The notes beneath the pieces were generated by a model. That model did no database searches. It had not been told where the DNA came from and saw only the letters and a list, made by a program, of their open reading frames with translations. This document shows positions 7,860 through 15,213 of a stretch of DNA of 64,000 bases, piece after piece. Each line of letters starts with the position of its first letter. Position 1 is the stretch's first letter. Source of the DNA: Catelliglobosispora koreensis DSM 44566 (GTDB taxonomy: Bacteria > Actinomycetota > Actinomycetes > Mycobacteriales > Micromonosporaceae); contig NZ_KB903250.1 in assembly GCF_000379685.1 (NCBI RefSeq), positions 248,624 through 312,623 on the forward strand, in the 5' to 3' direction. The translations under genes were made by a program, and so were the position numbers.

Positions 7860-8291
7860 CTACGAACGGCAGGCGGGCAGCTGACTTGTGCTGGTTGTAT
7901 CGGCTGGCGCGCAGGGGGTGAGGATGAGGACGTTAAGTTGGTACTCGCCCTGGTCGTAGGTGGTATTAATCTTGCCAATCTCGACAAGGACAGCTTGGCC
8001 CACGGTTAGCTGGCTGGCGAGTGCCCCAACTCCTGGATGGACAGCACCACAGATCTCCCCGTCAGGGGAACTCACACACGCCGTGTCGCCGTCACCGTTG
8101 ATAACGGTGATGGTTCCCGTGAAGTAGTCGGTGGAACGCCCCCACGAGAAGCCTGTCCAGATCCCAGCAGCGAAGACTCCGAGCGCTATCGCCAGGTAAG
8201 CGACACCGCGTACATACGTGGGTTGGAACAGCCGGCGCGCAGAGTCGTTGGGCCCATTTGGGGTTAGGGGTGGATCAGGCTCTTCAGACAT
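7860..8291 (-). CDS. Single-pass membrane protein of unknown function
   Basis: 143 residues: a Pro-rich cytoplasmic tail, one membrane segment at about 29-47 (VAYLAIALGVFAAGIWTGF), then an outer domain of about 90 residues. Three of its four Cys are placed as TACV, EICG and LTPCAP, suggesting disulphides. GAGG lies 7 nt before ATG 8291. The outer part has a beta-rich look (TGTITVINGDG, QAVLVEIGKINTTYD). I recognise no family. It sits upstream of the SUKH gene on the same strand with 160 bp between. Confidence 0.65.
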   Translation of the reverse strand: MSEEPDPPLTPNGPNDSARRLFQPTYVRGVAYLAIALGVFAAGIWTGFSWGRSTDYFTGTITVINGDGDTACVSSPDGEICGAVHPGVGALASQLTVGQAVLVEIGKINTTYDQGEYQLNVLILTPCAPADTTSTSQLPACRS

Positions 8292-8910
8292 TGATCGACC
8301 TCGGGTCAGTTTTGTGCGGCTCGTGCTAGGGAGCCGTGGCCAAGGTCATTGTAGGTGACCTTTTGGCTCCAGGGAGAAGCAAAGTCCACCCACCTGCGCA
8401 TTTGGATGCCCGCTGCGCCGGGCGGCGTCGCGCACAGGATTGATGTCCTCGCGTACTGAAACAAAACACGCACAACTGCTCAAACAAATAGGCGCGGCTC
8501 CGCGTGGTCGAGCGGATCGGATCCAACCGGGTTCGGATTCTGCCACCTCAAGTCACCCACACCACGACCCGCCGAACCCGGAATCACAAAAGCCCAGCTC
8601 ATCACGCCCGAGCCCGCGGTTCTAAGCCGAAAATGGCAGAGGCCGATCATCAGATCGGCATCGATGCACGTCTCACGAACCGCGTTTCCCAGTTCAGAAA
8701 CATATTCATGCACTTAAGTGGACCAGATGTGGCACAATCCGGACCACATCCACCCTGGTCAGGGGCCATATCGGCCGTGCGGCAGACAGATTCTGGCTTA
8801 ATCGGCTGGCCGTTTGCTGGTGTGTCCGCCGTCCGGGCCACTATCGAGCGCGCCGCAGCGGCCGCTCGTCTCGGCGTTCGTGGTCCATCGGCCGCTTTCG
8901 GGTGGATGCG
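8292..8910. other. Intergenic region without a gene
   Basis: About 620 bp between the divergent membrane-protein gene and the EACC1-CHAT operon. A 136-codon frame on the plus strand begins at 8504 but has no RBS, no GC3 bias and low-complexity composition, so I do not call it. A 7-bp hairpin (AAGGTCA / TGACCTT, about 8343-8363) followed by three T is present. Confidence 0.5.
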
Positions 8911-8939
8911 TTGAGTGCCGTCTCCGGCGCCTTTAAACT
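8911..8939 (+). promoter_or_regulatory. Leaderless promoter of EACC1-CHAT operon
   Basis: A -35 box TTGAGT (8911-8916) and a -10 box TAAACT (8934-8939) are separated by 17 bp, the ideal sigma-70/HrdB spacing. The ATG at 8948 begins eight bases after the -10 box. There is no Shine-Dalgarno sequence in the gap, so the transcript probably starts at or within two bases of the ATG, giving a leaderless mRNA. Confidence 0.7.
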
Positions 8940-8947
8940 CTCGCACT

Positions 8948-9322
8948 ATGTTGATTCATTTAGATGTTCCTGCCGAGGTCGCGGATGATCTGTTTTCCGA
9001 GGACCTCGCAGGAATAGTGGGCAGTAACCGGTCCGCAGGGGAGGTGGTTCAGGCCGTTGTTACGGTCGTGGGACTTGCGGCGAACCTGGTGTCGATAGTC
9101 GTGGCGGTGGAAACGATGCCGACGGTTGTGCGGCGGCTGCTGACCTGGCTCCGGCGTTCTGGTGGTGGTGACGGGCCCCCAGTTCAGCACGAGATTCAGG
9201 TACAGAGCACGACCGGCAGAACGCAAATTGTGGTCGCCGATTCCTCAAAATCGGTCGACATTGTCGTGGTACAAATCCTGGATGTGTTAAACCAGCCTGA
9301 GGCTGGGGGCAATTCGGAGTGA
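8948..9322 (+). CDS. EACC1-like small protein of a CHAT conflict system
   Basis: 124 residues: a short polar N-terminus, a hydrophobic helix at about 35-60 (VVTVVGLAANLVSIVVAVET), then a small alpha-beta domain (EIQVQSTTGRTQIVVADSS). Size, layout and position directly before a CHAT protease gene fit EACC1, the effector-associated constant component described in actinobacterial and other multicellular-bacterial conflict systems. Assignment is by architecture, not by a search. Its stop overlaps the CHAT start by 4 bp (GTGA), indicating translational coupling. Start ATG 8948 follows a leaderless promoter; an upstream in-frame start at 8915 would overlap that promoter. Leu codons 5 (8960-8962) and near the C-terminus (9287-9289) are TTA. 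Confidence 0.6.
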   Translation: MLIHLDVPAEVADDLFSEDLAGIVGSNRSAGEVVQAVVTVVGLAANLVSIVVAVETMPTVVRRLLTWLRRSGGGDGPPVQHEIQVQSTTGRTQIVVADSSKSVDIVVVQILDVLNQPEAGGNSE

Positions 9323-11646
9323 CCGCGGATGGCCTCGACAACGCGTTCTCGGTGCTTAATTCGATCGCTGAGATGCTGGAAAACGATCCCATCACGACCA
9401 GGCAGGCATTATCTGACGCAGTTGACGCAGTCCGTGTAGCGATTGGACAGATAGAAGCCGAACTGAGCGGCAAAACAATGTCCACGATGACCGCACGGGC
9501 GTTCGGGATGAAGGCAGAACTCCATTTGCGACTTGGTGACCTTGACGGCGCCGTTGAATCCTTCGCGGAGGCAGACAGCCGCTACAAGCGCGCAGGGGCC
9601 AGTGAAGAATACGGCCTCTTCCTTCTGCAAGTCGCCGAAGCGCTTTCGTTCAACGGATTCTCAACTGAACTCGCGGAACGGTATGCAGAAGCCGCCAGCG
9701 ACATTCTCAACGACGTGGGTAGCGGCAACCTTCACCACGCTGACAGGTTGATGGCGAACCTTCGGCGGAAGCGCACAGGGACAGCCAGCCAGACCGAAAT
9801 TGATGCCTTGCGCCATGCAGTGGAGAAAGCGCCACCAGGCAGGCAACGAGGTGTCGCCGCGCAAGCTTTGGTCGTGGCGCTTCACAGCGTCCCAAACGTC
9901 AAGGATCACTTGCAGGAAATCCATGACACGGCCAACACTGCCTTTAGGGATCTGTGGAAACACGGGACAGTCGAAGATGCATGCACCGTCCTATTTGGCT
10001 TACATGACCTCTACAGGGATCAGCTGAAACTGCCTTCATGGGCCGGCAACGCCGTGTCTTCTGCTCTGGAGCGCGCTCGCGAAGCTGGACGGCTTGATCT
10101 TGAGCGGGACATGTTAGCCGTTGGCGCCGCTTTGCTCGACCAAGATGGCGAGCCTGCTGCGGCCTTGGCAATGGCGCTTGAAGGCGTTGCGCGCCATGAT
10201 GAACACCTCCTCATGACAAAGTCGTCTCACGTACGCGATGCACTTACCTACGCGGGCCAGAAGGCACGCGAGACTGCCCTGCACCTGGCGGTCGCTATGA
10301 ACAGCCCGGAACTCGCCGCTGAGCTGATCGAGTCCGCAAGACTTCAAGTGCTGCCAGATGACTTGGCCAACAGCGACGGACAATGGGCCGGCCGCCTGCT
10401 GGGACTGCGTCCTATCTCCGTTGGCGGGGAATCACGAGTTGCGAAACACTACCGCGCCGGCCGGGTTGGCGCCCCGCTTTCGCTTGAGACAGCGATCAAC
10501 CGCGTAGGTGGCGAGTCAGCATCATGGTGGGGTGTATGGGCCTTCCAGGGCGCGGTTCACTGGACGCTCCTACATCGCGGAGTCTGGTCATGCGGACGGA
10601 TCCCCGCCGAACCTGGTACTGAGCTACATGAACTGCTCCGCAAAGCCATTTTCGAAAACGATGACACGTCGATCGCCGACCGCATCACGGGAGACTGGTG
10701 CCGAAACGTGGCCTCCGAGGAATTCCTGGCAGCCGACCTCGGCGAGTTACTTATCCCGCCACGCCTGCGGGCAGCAGTCCTGGCAGCCGAGGAAGCACAG
10801 CCCATATCCCTGGTCCTAGCGGGGAACCTCCATGCGATCTTGCCCATCTGCCTCCTTGGTGTGCGGGAGAACCCGTTCATCCAGGCCGTACGCCTAATCG
10901 AATCGGCGGTCCTGCGGGTAGCACCACCGGCTGTCATCCTTGAGCAGATCTCCAATGCCTACAGCCAAAGCGCGGGGCCGCACGAAATCATCGTGGCGTG
11001 CGTCGATCCGCGCGGCGATCTTAAGAACAGCCGTACAGCTCCCGACGGCGCTAGGGTCGTGCTGGGCAGCCCAACAGAAGGCCGAAAACCGGCCAGCCGT
11101 GAAAACCTTATTGCCGCACTCGAAACCAACGCGGGCGAGGCCGGCATCTTCTACTACTCCGGGCACGCGATATCGCCCGGGCGTGACGGGCTGGGCGGCG
11201 ACTACGAAGACGGCCTCGTGCTTTCCAACGGCGAAACGTTATCAGCCGCAGACCTTTTCGGCCCTGACGGGGGTTCATTCAACTTCCCGCCACGAAGTAT
11301 CATTAGTGCGTGTTCCTCATCCGGAGCGGCAGGAGGTGCAGCCGGTGAGTGGCTTGGCCTCGCGGCGGCACTGCTCTGGCGAGGAAGCCGGCAGATCATC
11401 GCAACAAACTGGAGCATCTGGGATACCCGCTTCACGACAAGGTTTGACCTCGCTCTGGCCATGCGGCTTCGGGAAGCCTCCGATGTGGCATGGGCGCTTC
11501 GCGAAGCTCAACTCGCCGCACTCCGCGAGTGGAGAGCGAGTCAGCACGACTTCACAAACTTCCAAGCTCCGGGACTGCCAGGCTCCTCAGCAAACTTGGC
11601 GCTTCCATTGATATGGGCTTCCTACTGCTGCGTAGGCACCAAGTAG
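9319..11646 (+). CDS. TPR-like helical protein with C-terminal CHAT protease
   Basis: 775 residues. Residues 1 to about 350 are helical with TPR-like repeats (GDLDGAVESFAEADSRYKRA). A linker domain follows, and a CHAT (caspase-HetF-associated TPR) peptidase domain occupies about 510-775. The catalytic dyad is His616 in FYYSGHA and Cys665 in SIISACSSSG. CHAT proteases such as TPR-CHAT of type III-E CRISPR and bacterial gasdermin activators are cleaving effectors released by partner sensing. The start GTG overlaps the EACC1-like stop, so the two form one operon. No gasdermin or other evident substrate is adjacent. At least four TTA codons are present (9409, 10114, 10747, 11239). Confidence 0.85.
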   Translation: MTADGLDNAFSVLNSIAEMLENDPITTRQALSDAVDAVRVAIGQIEAELSGKTMSTMTARAFGMKAELHLRLGDLDGAVESFAEADSRYKRAGASEEYGLFLLQVAEALSFNGFSTELAERYAEAASDILNDVGSGNLHHADRLMANLRRKRTGTASQTEIDALRHAVEKAPPGRQRGVAAQALVVALHSVPNVKDHLQEIHDTANTAFRDLWKHGTVEDACTVLFGLHDLYRDQLKLPSWAGNAVSSALERAREAGRLDLERDMLAVGAALLDQDGEPAAALAMALEGVARHDEHLLMTKSSHVRDALTYAGQKARETALHLAVAMNSPELAAELIESARLQVLPDDLANSDGQWAGRLLGLRPISVGGESRVAKHYRAGRVGAPLSLETAINRVGGESASWWGVWAFQGAVHWTLLHRGVWSCGRIPAEPGTELHELLRKAIFENDDTSIADRITGDWCRNVASEEFLAADLGELLIPPRLRAAVLAAEEAQPISLVLAGNLHAILPICLLGVRENPFIQAVRLIESAVLRVAPPAVILEQISNAYSQSAGPHEIIVACVDPRGDLKNSRTAPDGARVVLGSPTEGRKPASRENLIAALETNAGEAGIFYYSGHAISPGRDGLGGDYEDGLVLSNGETLSAADLFGPDGGSFNFPPRSIISACSSSGAAGGAAGEWLGLAAALLWRGSRQIIATNWSIWDTRFTTRFDLALAMRLREASDVAWALREAQLAALREWRASQHDFTNFQAPGLPGSSANLALPLIWASYCCVGTK

Positions 11647-11665
11647 TAGCGATTACCGTCGTTGG

Positions 11666-12838
11666 CTATCCCGTCGTATCGAATACGTCGGCCTGTTCAA
11701 GCCACACCGATCGACTAGTTTCGATGGCGTCTTGCCATAACACAGGTGCCGCAGTGATCGAATCCAGCACAGCGCCTGTGGCGCGCAGCTTGTCTGCGAG
11801 GCCAGGTTCTATATGGGCTGTGGCTGCGAGGACCGAGGCAAGGAGCGATTGTGTGATGAGCTCTGCAGTCTTGACGTCCAGACCGAGGATCGACTTCTCG
11901 GCCCCTGGGAGGATCGCCTCAGCTGCACCGATGTCGCTGGGATTGGCGATCGCTTCGGCCCAAGCTTCAACCGCTTGTGGATCCCGGCGCAGTCGCTTGG
12001 CCACTGCTGCAAGAAGTTGCGGGCCAAAGTATTCGGCGTCTCCTGTCTGCATCCGTGCGGTGAGCTGTAGGTAGCAGATGGGAAGGGCTTGGGGCGGTGC
12101 GACGGCGACTGTGAGCGCAATTGTTACAGGCCATCCCCAGTGGTGAGCAGTACCGGACGAAAGGTCGGCGCGCAGGCGGTTGTACATCGCGCGGACTTGT
12201 GCGTCGTCTGGGATGGTTTCCGCCAGCAGCACCACACCCCAGCCGCTGATGAGGTGTTCGGTCGGAATTTCGTTCCATCGGCTGTCCAGGTTGGATCGTT
12301 GTTCGCTGAGCCACTGGCCGATTTGCTCTGTTGTGGCGAACTTCGCCAGGAGTGGGATTGTCGGCGGTGTGTTGTTGGTCTGATGTTTACGCAGGCTTTC
12401 GAACAAGGTTTGCAGGTTTTGCGGATCGTTGGGGCTGTCGTTGAGGTACCAGCTGAGCACGAGTTCTTGTTCGAGTAGTGATGGGTCGGCTTGGATCTGG
12501 TCTCGTAGTTGCTGGGCTAGTTCAGGATTCAGGTGTGCGACGGTGGCGAGGCCGGCCCAAACTTGCTTGAACTCATCGCTGTCAGCCATTCGGGAGGCGA
12601 GCCGCTTTATCCAGCCTGGTTCTAGGTGCTGATTGAGTTTGCTCCAGTTTGCGGCTAGCAGGGTGGCGAGGGTTGTGTCGACTTCGCCGAAGACGTTGAC
12701 GAGTGCGGCTCCTACTGGTGGTTGGGTTCCGTAGTTTTCTGTAAGGCCGTCGAGTAGGGATAAATCCCCAAGCAGGAGCATGATGGTCCAGGCGACTCTG
12801 CCAGCTTGCCTTTGAGCTGGCCGTTCGCGTTTCACCAC
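11666..12838 (-). CDS. Helical protein downstream of the TIR gene
   Basis: About 390 residues, almost entirely helical by composition (Leu, Ala, Gln, Trp rich), with stretches such as ELAQQLRDQIQADPSLLEQE and LLAAVAKRLRRDPQAVEAW that look like HEAT- or TPR-type repeats. I recognise no family. GTG 12838 has AGGTG at 6-nt spacing; the frame opens at GTG 12847 directly after a stop, and ATG 12781 is another option. It is the third gene of a leftward run (degenerate TIR, TIR, this), about 108 bp after the TIR stop, and converges on the CHAT gene with 19 bp between stops. Base composition is more AT-rich than neighbours. It may be a regulator or adaptor of the TIR pair, which is inference from position only. 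Confidence 0.7.
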   Translation of the reverse strand: MVKRERPAQRQAGRVAWTIMLLLGDLSLLDGLTENYGTQPPVGAALVNVFGEVDTTLATLLAANWSKLNQHLEPGWIKRLASRMADSDEFKQVWAGLATVAHLNPELAQQLRDQIQADPSLLEQELVLSWYLNDSPNDPQNLQTLFESLRKHQTNNTPPTIPLLAKFATTEQIGQWLSEQRSNLDSRWNEIPTEHLISGWGVVLLAETIPDDAQVRAMYNRLRADLSSGTAHHWGWPVTIALTVAVAPPQALPICYLQLTARMQTGDAEYFGPQLLAAVAKRLRRDPQAVEAWAEAIANPSDIGAAEAILPGAEKSILGLDVKTAELITQSLLASVLAATAHIEPGLADKLRATGAVLDSITAAPVLWQDAIETSRSVWLEQADVFDTTG

Positions 12839-12946
12839 GGTGATCACCTATCCCGTTTGTGCCCGCAGATAGGTGGCAGTGCGCGAACCGCGTGGTCCCG
12901 ACCGGCAGAGATGGCTGGCTTTTGCGATCATCGCGGCTGTCACTGG

Positions 12947-15208
12947 TTATGAGCCGACTCGGGTGGCAAGATCCAGAGCGAAGGCACGCTCCAGCCGGGC
13001 AGCGGCTTCTTTCGCCAGCGCGGCGTTGGTGACGCAGCCATCGCAGAACGGAGTTCGCTGCACCATCCCCTCCGACGTCACGATGAGCAGGTGGCCGTCA
13101 GTGGTGGTTGCCAGATCACGGACGGCACCAACCGCAGTCCCCACAACCACCGCCGGGGTCAGGTTCGCCGTGGCGTGCAAGATGACGGTCCCGTTGGAAT
13201 AAGCCGTCGCGAAGGCGTCCCCGTTGAGGTTCAACGCGGCAGAAGTGCCCACTATTGACCGGTGCTCGGGCTCGGCAATCGCCTGCCAGGTCCAGGATGG
13301 CGCCTGTGCTGGGTCGGCCCCGGTGAGATGCCACATGGTGCCGCAGGTTCCCACACCGGAGCCTTGTCCTACCACGACGATGGTCTTTCCGTTGGGAGCC
13401 AAGGCGATGCGGTTTGCGCCGGTACCACAACTGGTGCCGCCCAAGCGCTGCACCGACCTACCCGCAACAAGAAACATGTCGCCGTAACGGTTCCCCGCAA
13501 GGAGGACCTCGGTTCCGGGGATGATGGCAGCGCTCGCGAGCCCGGCGATGTCACTGAGCCGGCCGGTGACCGCAGCCTGAGCCACGCTGACCGTCAGTAG
13601 GTCGCCGTCGAGACATGGGAGGTAGAACGTTGCCGGGTTCACGAAAACCGGGCGGCCAAACCGGCATCCTGGCGCGTCAACTGGTTTGGCTGGTCCGTCC
13701 TCCACCAGCGGAACGACCCAGAGTCGCTCGCCTGTCACGGCCGCGACCGAACCATCGCTGGCTCCGCCACCGAGCCTGAGTGCATCGGGCACAGTGCGCG
13801 TCGCCGTTACGTTTCCGTCGGTGGTGTCGAGCTTCTTCAGACCGCTCTGGCCAACCACCCACCACATGCGCGGGTCCGCCGACGGCAGCAGGGCGGTGTA
13901 AGACTCGGCCGGATCGTTGCGCAACGTGGTGGCATCGCTGAGCCGCCACGTGACCGCCCAGCGGGTGCCCAGTGCCCACACGCGTGAAGAGTCCGTGCTC
14001 CACGCGACATCCACGAGGGCGCCGGGAGCCCCGCGCAGGCCGAACCGCACGACACCGGTGCTCAAGTCGGCCACCTGCACTCCGGATCCGGCGGCGGCTG
14101 CTAGGAGCCGGCCGTCTGGTGACAGCTGGATGGCCACCGGCGGGACAGTGAAATGGACTGTGCGCCAGAGCTGGCCCGATCTGTTGACCAGGACTGTGCC
14201 GGTTTGGCTGAGTGGGCCTAGCGTCAGTTCTGCTGGCCAGGGCTGCTGGTGTTCTACGGCCACCGAGCCTATGGCAGTAGCCGCACGCACATCCTGGGTC
14301 GTCGGCCGTGTCCATGACTTTCCGGCACTGTCGGTCACAACGATGTCGGTGGCTATAGGACGCTTGGCAAAGCGAATATCGCCAGCAGAAGAATCAACTT
14401 TAAAAGCATCATCTGGTACGCGGTGAGCCAGCGCTCTGGTGATGACGCTGGCGTTGGCGGCCGACTCGTCATCGCCTAGTTTGGCTGCCAGGAACAGGCC
14501 TTGGTAGATACTTTTAGAGATCTCGTCCTGCCGGGCACGTTCCTCCAAATAGGTGGCTGCCTGCACCTCGTTCGCGTATCCCACCGCCACATTGCGTGCC
14601 GCATACCACGAAGACAAACCGAATCCGCCAATGACCAGCACGACTGCGGCCATTGCCATCGCCGCGCGGCGTCTCGTGCGGGAGCGGCTATCACGCAGAT
14701 AATCCAGCTCATAAGGCTCGGCCTGCGGCGGAAGCCGAAGCCCGCGCACCATCACCCGGCGCCTGGCTCTGCTGGCAAGCCCTCGCCTCCGACGGCCGCT
14801 CTGCTGCCAGTCCCTTGCGGCTCGCCGAAGCTCGATGCGGCCCGCCCTGTGCACGTCGTCGAGCGTAAGCTGACCCTCATTCCCTTCCACGACAAGCACT
14901 TCGAGCAACCGGTCCGCGGCAGCGGCTGGGTCCTCGCCGACGTAACACTCCAGCACCCGAGTGCCGAACTGGCGCGCGTGTTTAACCTCGGACTGGCACT
15001 CATCCGAAGCGTCGAACGCCACCGACCGGCAAGCGAAAACCGCTGTGGCGGCTTCGATTTCCTCGAGGATTTTGACTTTCCACTCAATCGTGGGCGGGAT
15101 ATCGTCCTCATCGATCCAAACAGGAACGTGACGGGCCTCGAGCTCCGTCTTGAGCCGTATGACCCACGGCCGTTCCTTGCGGCTGTATGAAATGAAAACG
15201 TGCTGCAT
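12947..15208 (-). CDS. TIR-transmembrane-beta-propeller protein
   Basis: 753 residues. An N-terminal TIR domain (about 1-125) starts with HVFISYSRKER and has a Cys71-x-x-Glu74 motif (SDECQSEVKH), matching the position of the catalytic Glu of TIR NADases. A basic linker leads to one membrane helix at 182-203. The rest, about 255-720, is a WD40/YVTN-like propeller (IQLSPDGRLLAAAAGSGVQV). A CDGC motif at 722-725 and a helical Arg/Glu-rich tail end the protein. The TIR side is probably cytoplasmic. TIR domains in defence usually deplete NAD+ or make cADPR isomers. ATG 15208 has AGGGAG at 8 nt; it lies 5 bp after the stop of the upstream paralogue, so they are co-transcribed. Confidence 0.85.
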   Translation of the reverse strand: MQHVFISYSRKERPWVIRLKTELEARHVPVWIDEDDIPPTIEWKVKILEEIEAATAVFACRSVAFDASDECQSEVKHARQFGTRVLECYVGEDPAAAADRLLEVLVVEGNEGQLTLDDVHRAGRIELRRAARDWQQSGRRRRGLASRARRRVMVRGLRLPPQAEPYELDYLRDSRSRTRRRAAMAMAAVVLVIGGFGLSSWYAARNVAVGYANEVQAATYLEERARQDEISKSIYQGLFLAAKLGDDESAANASVITRALAHRVPDDAFKVDSSAGDIRFAKRPIATDIVVTDSAGKSWTRPTTQDVRAATAIGSVAVEHQQPWPAELTLGPLSQTGTVLVNRSGQLWRTVHFTVPPVAIQLSPDGRLLAAAAGSGVQVADLSTGVVRFGLRGAPGALVDVAWSTDSSRVWALGTRWAVTWRLSDATTLRNDPAESYTALLPSADPRMWWVVGQSGLKKLDTTDGNVTATRTVPDALRLGGGASDGSVAAVTGERLWVVPLVEDGPAKPVDAPGCRFGRPVFVNPATFYLPCLDGDLLTVSVAQAAVTGRLSDIAGLASAAIIPGTEVLLAGNRYGDMFLVAGRSVQRLGGTSCGTGANRIALAPNGKTIVVVGQGSGVGTCGTMWHLTGADPAQAPSWTWQAIAEPEHRSIVGTSAALNLNGDAFATAYSNGTVILHATANLTPAVVVGTAVGAVRDLATTTDGHLLIVTSEGMVQRTPFCDGCVTNAALAKEAAARLERAFALDLATRVGS

Positions 15209-15213
15209 TCCCC

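Noticed and set aside
8490-8560. tRNA-like sequence (ggtcgagcggat ... gggttcggattc)
   Set aside because: It has D-arm- and T-arm-like words, but no acceptor or anticodon stem could be paired.
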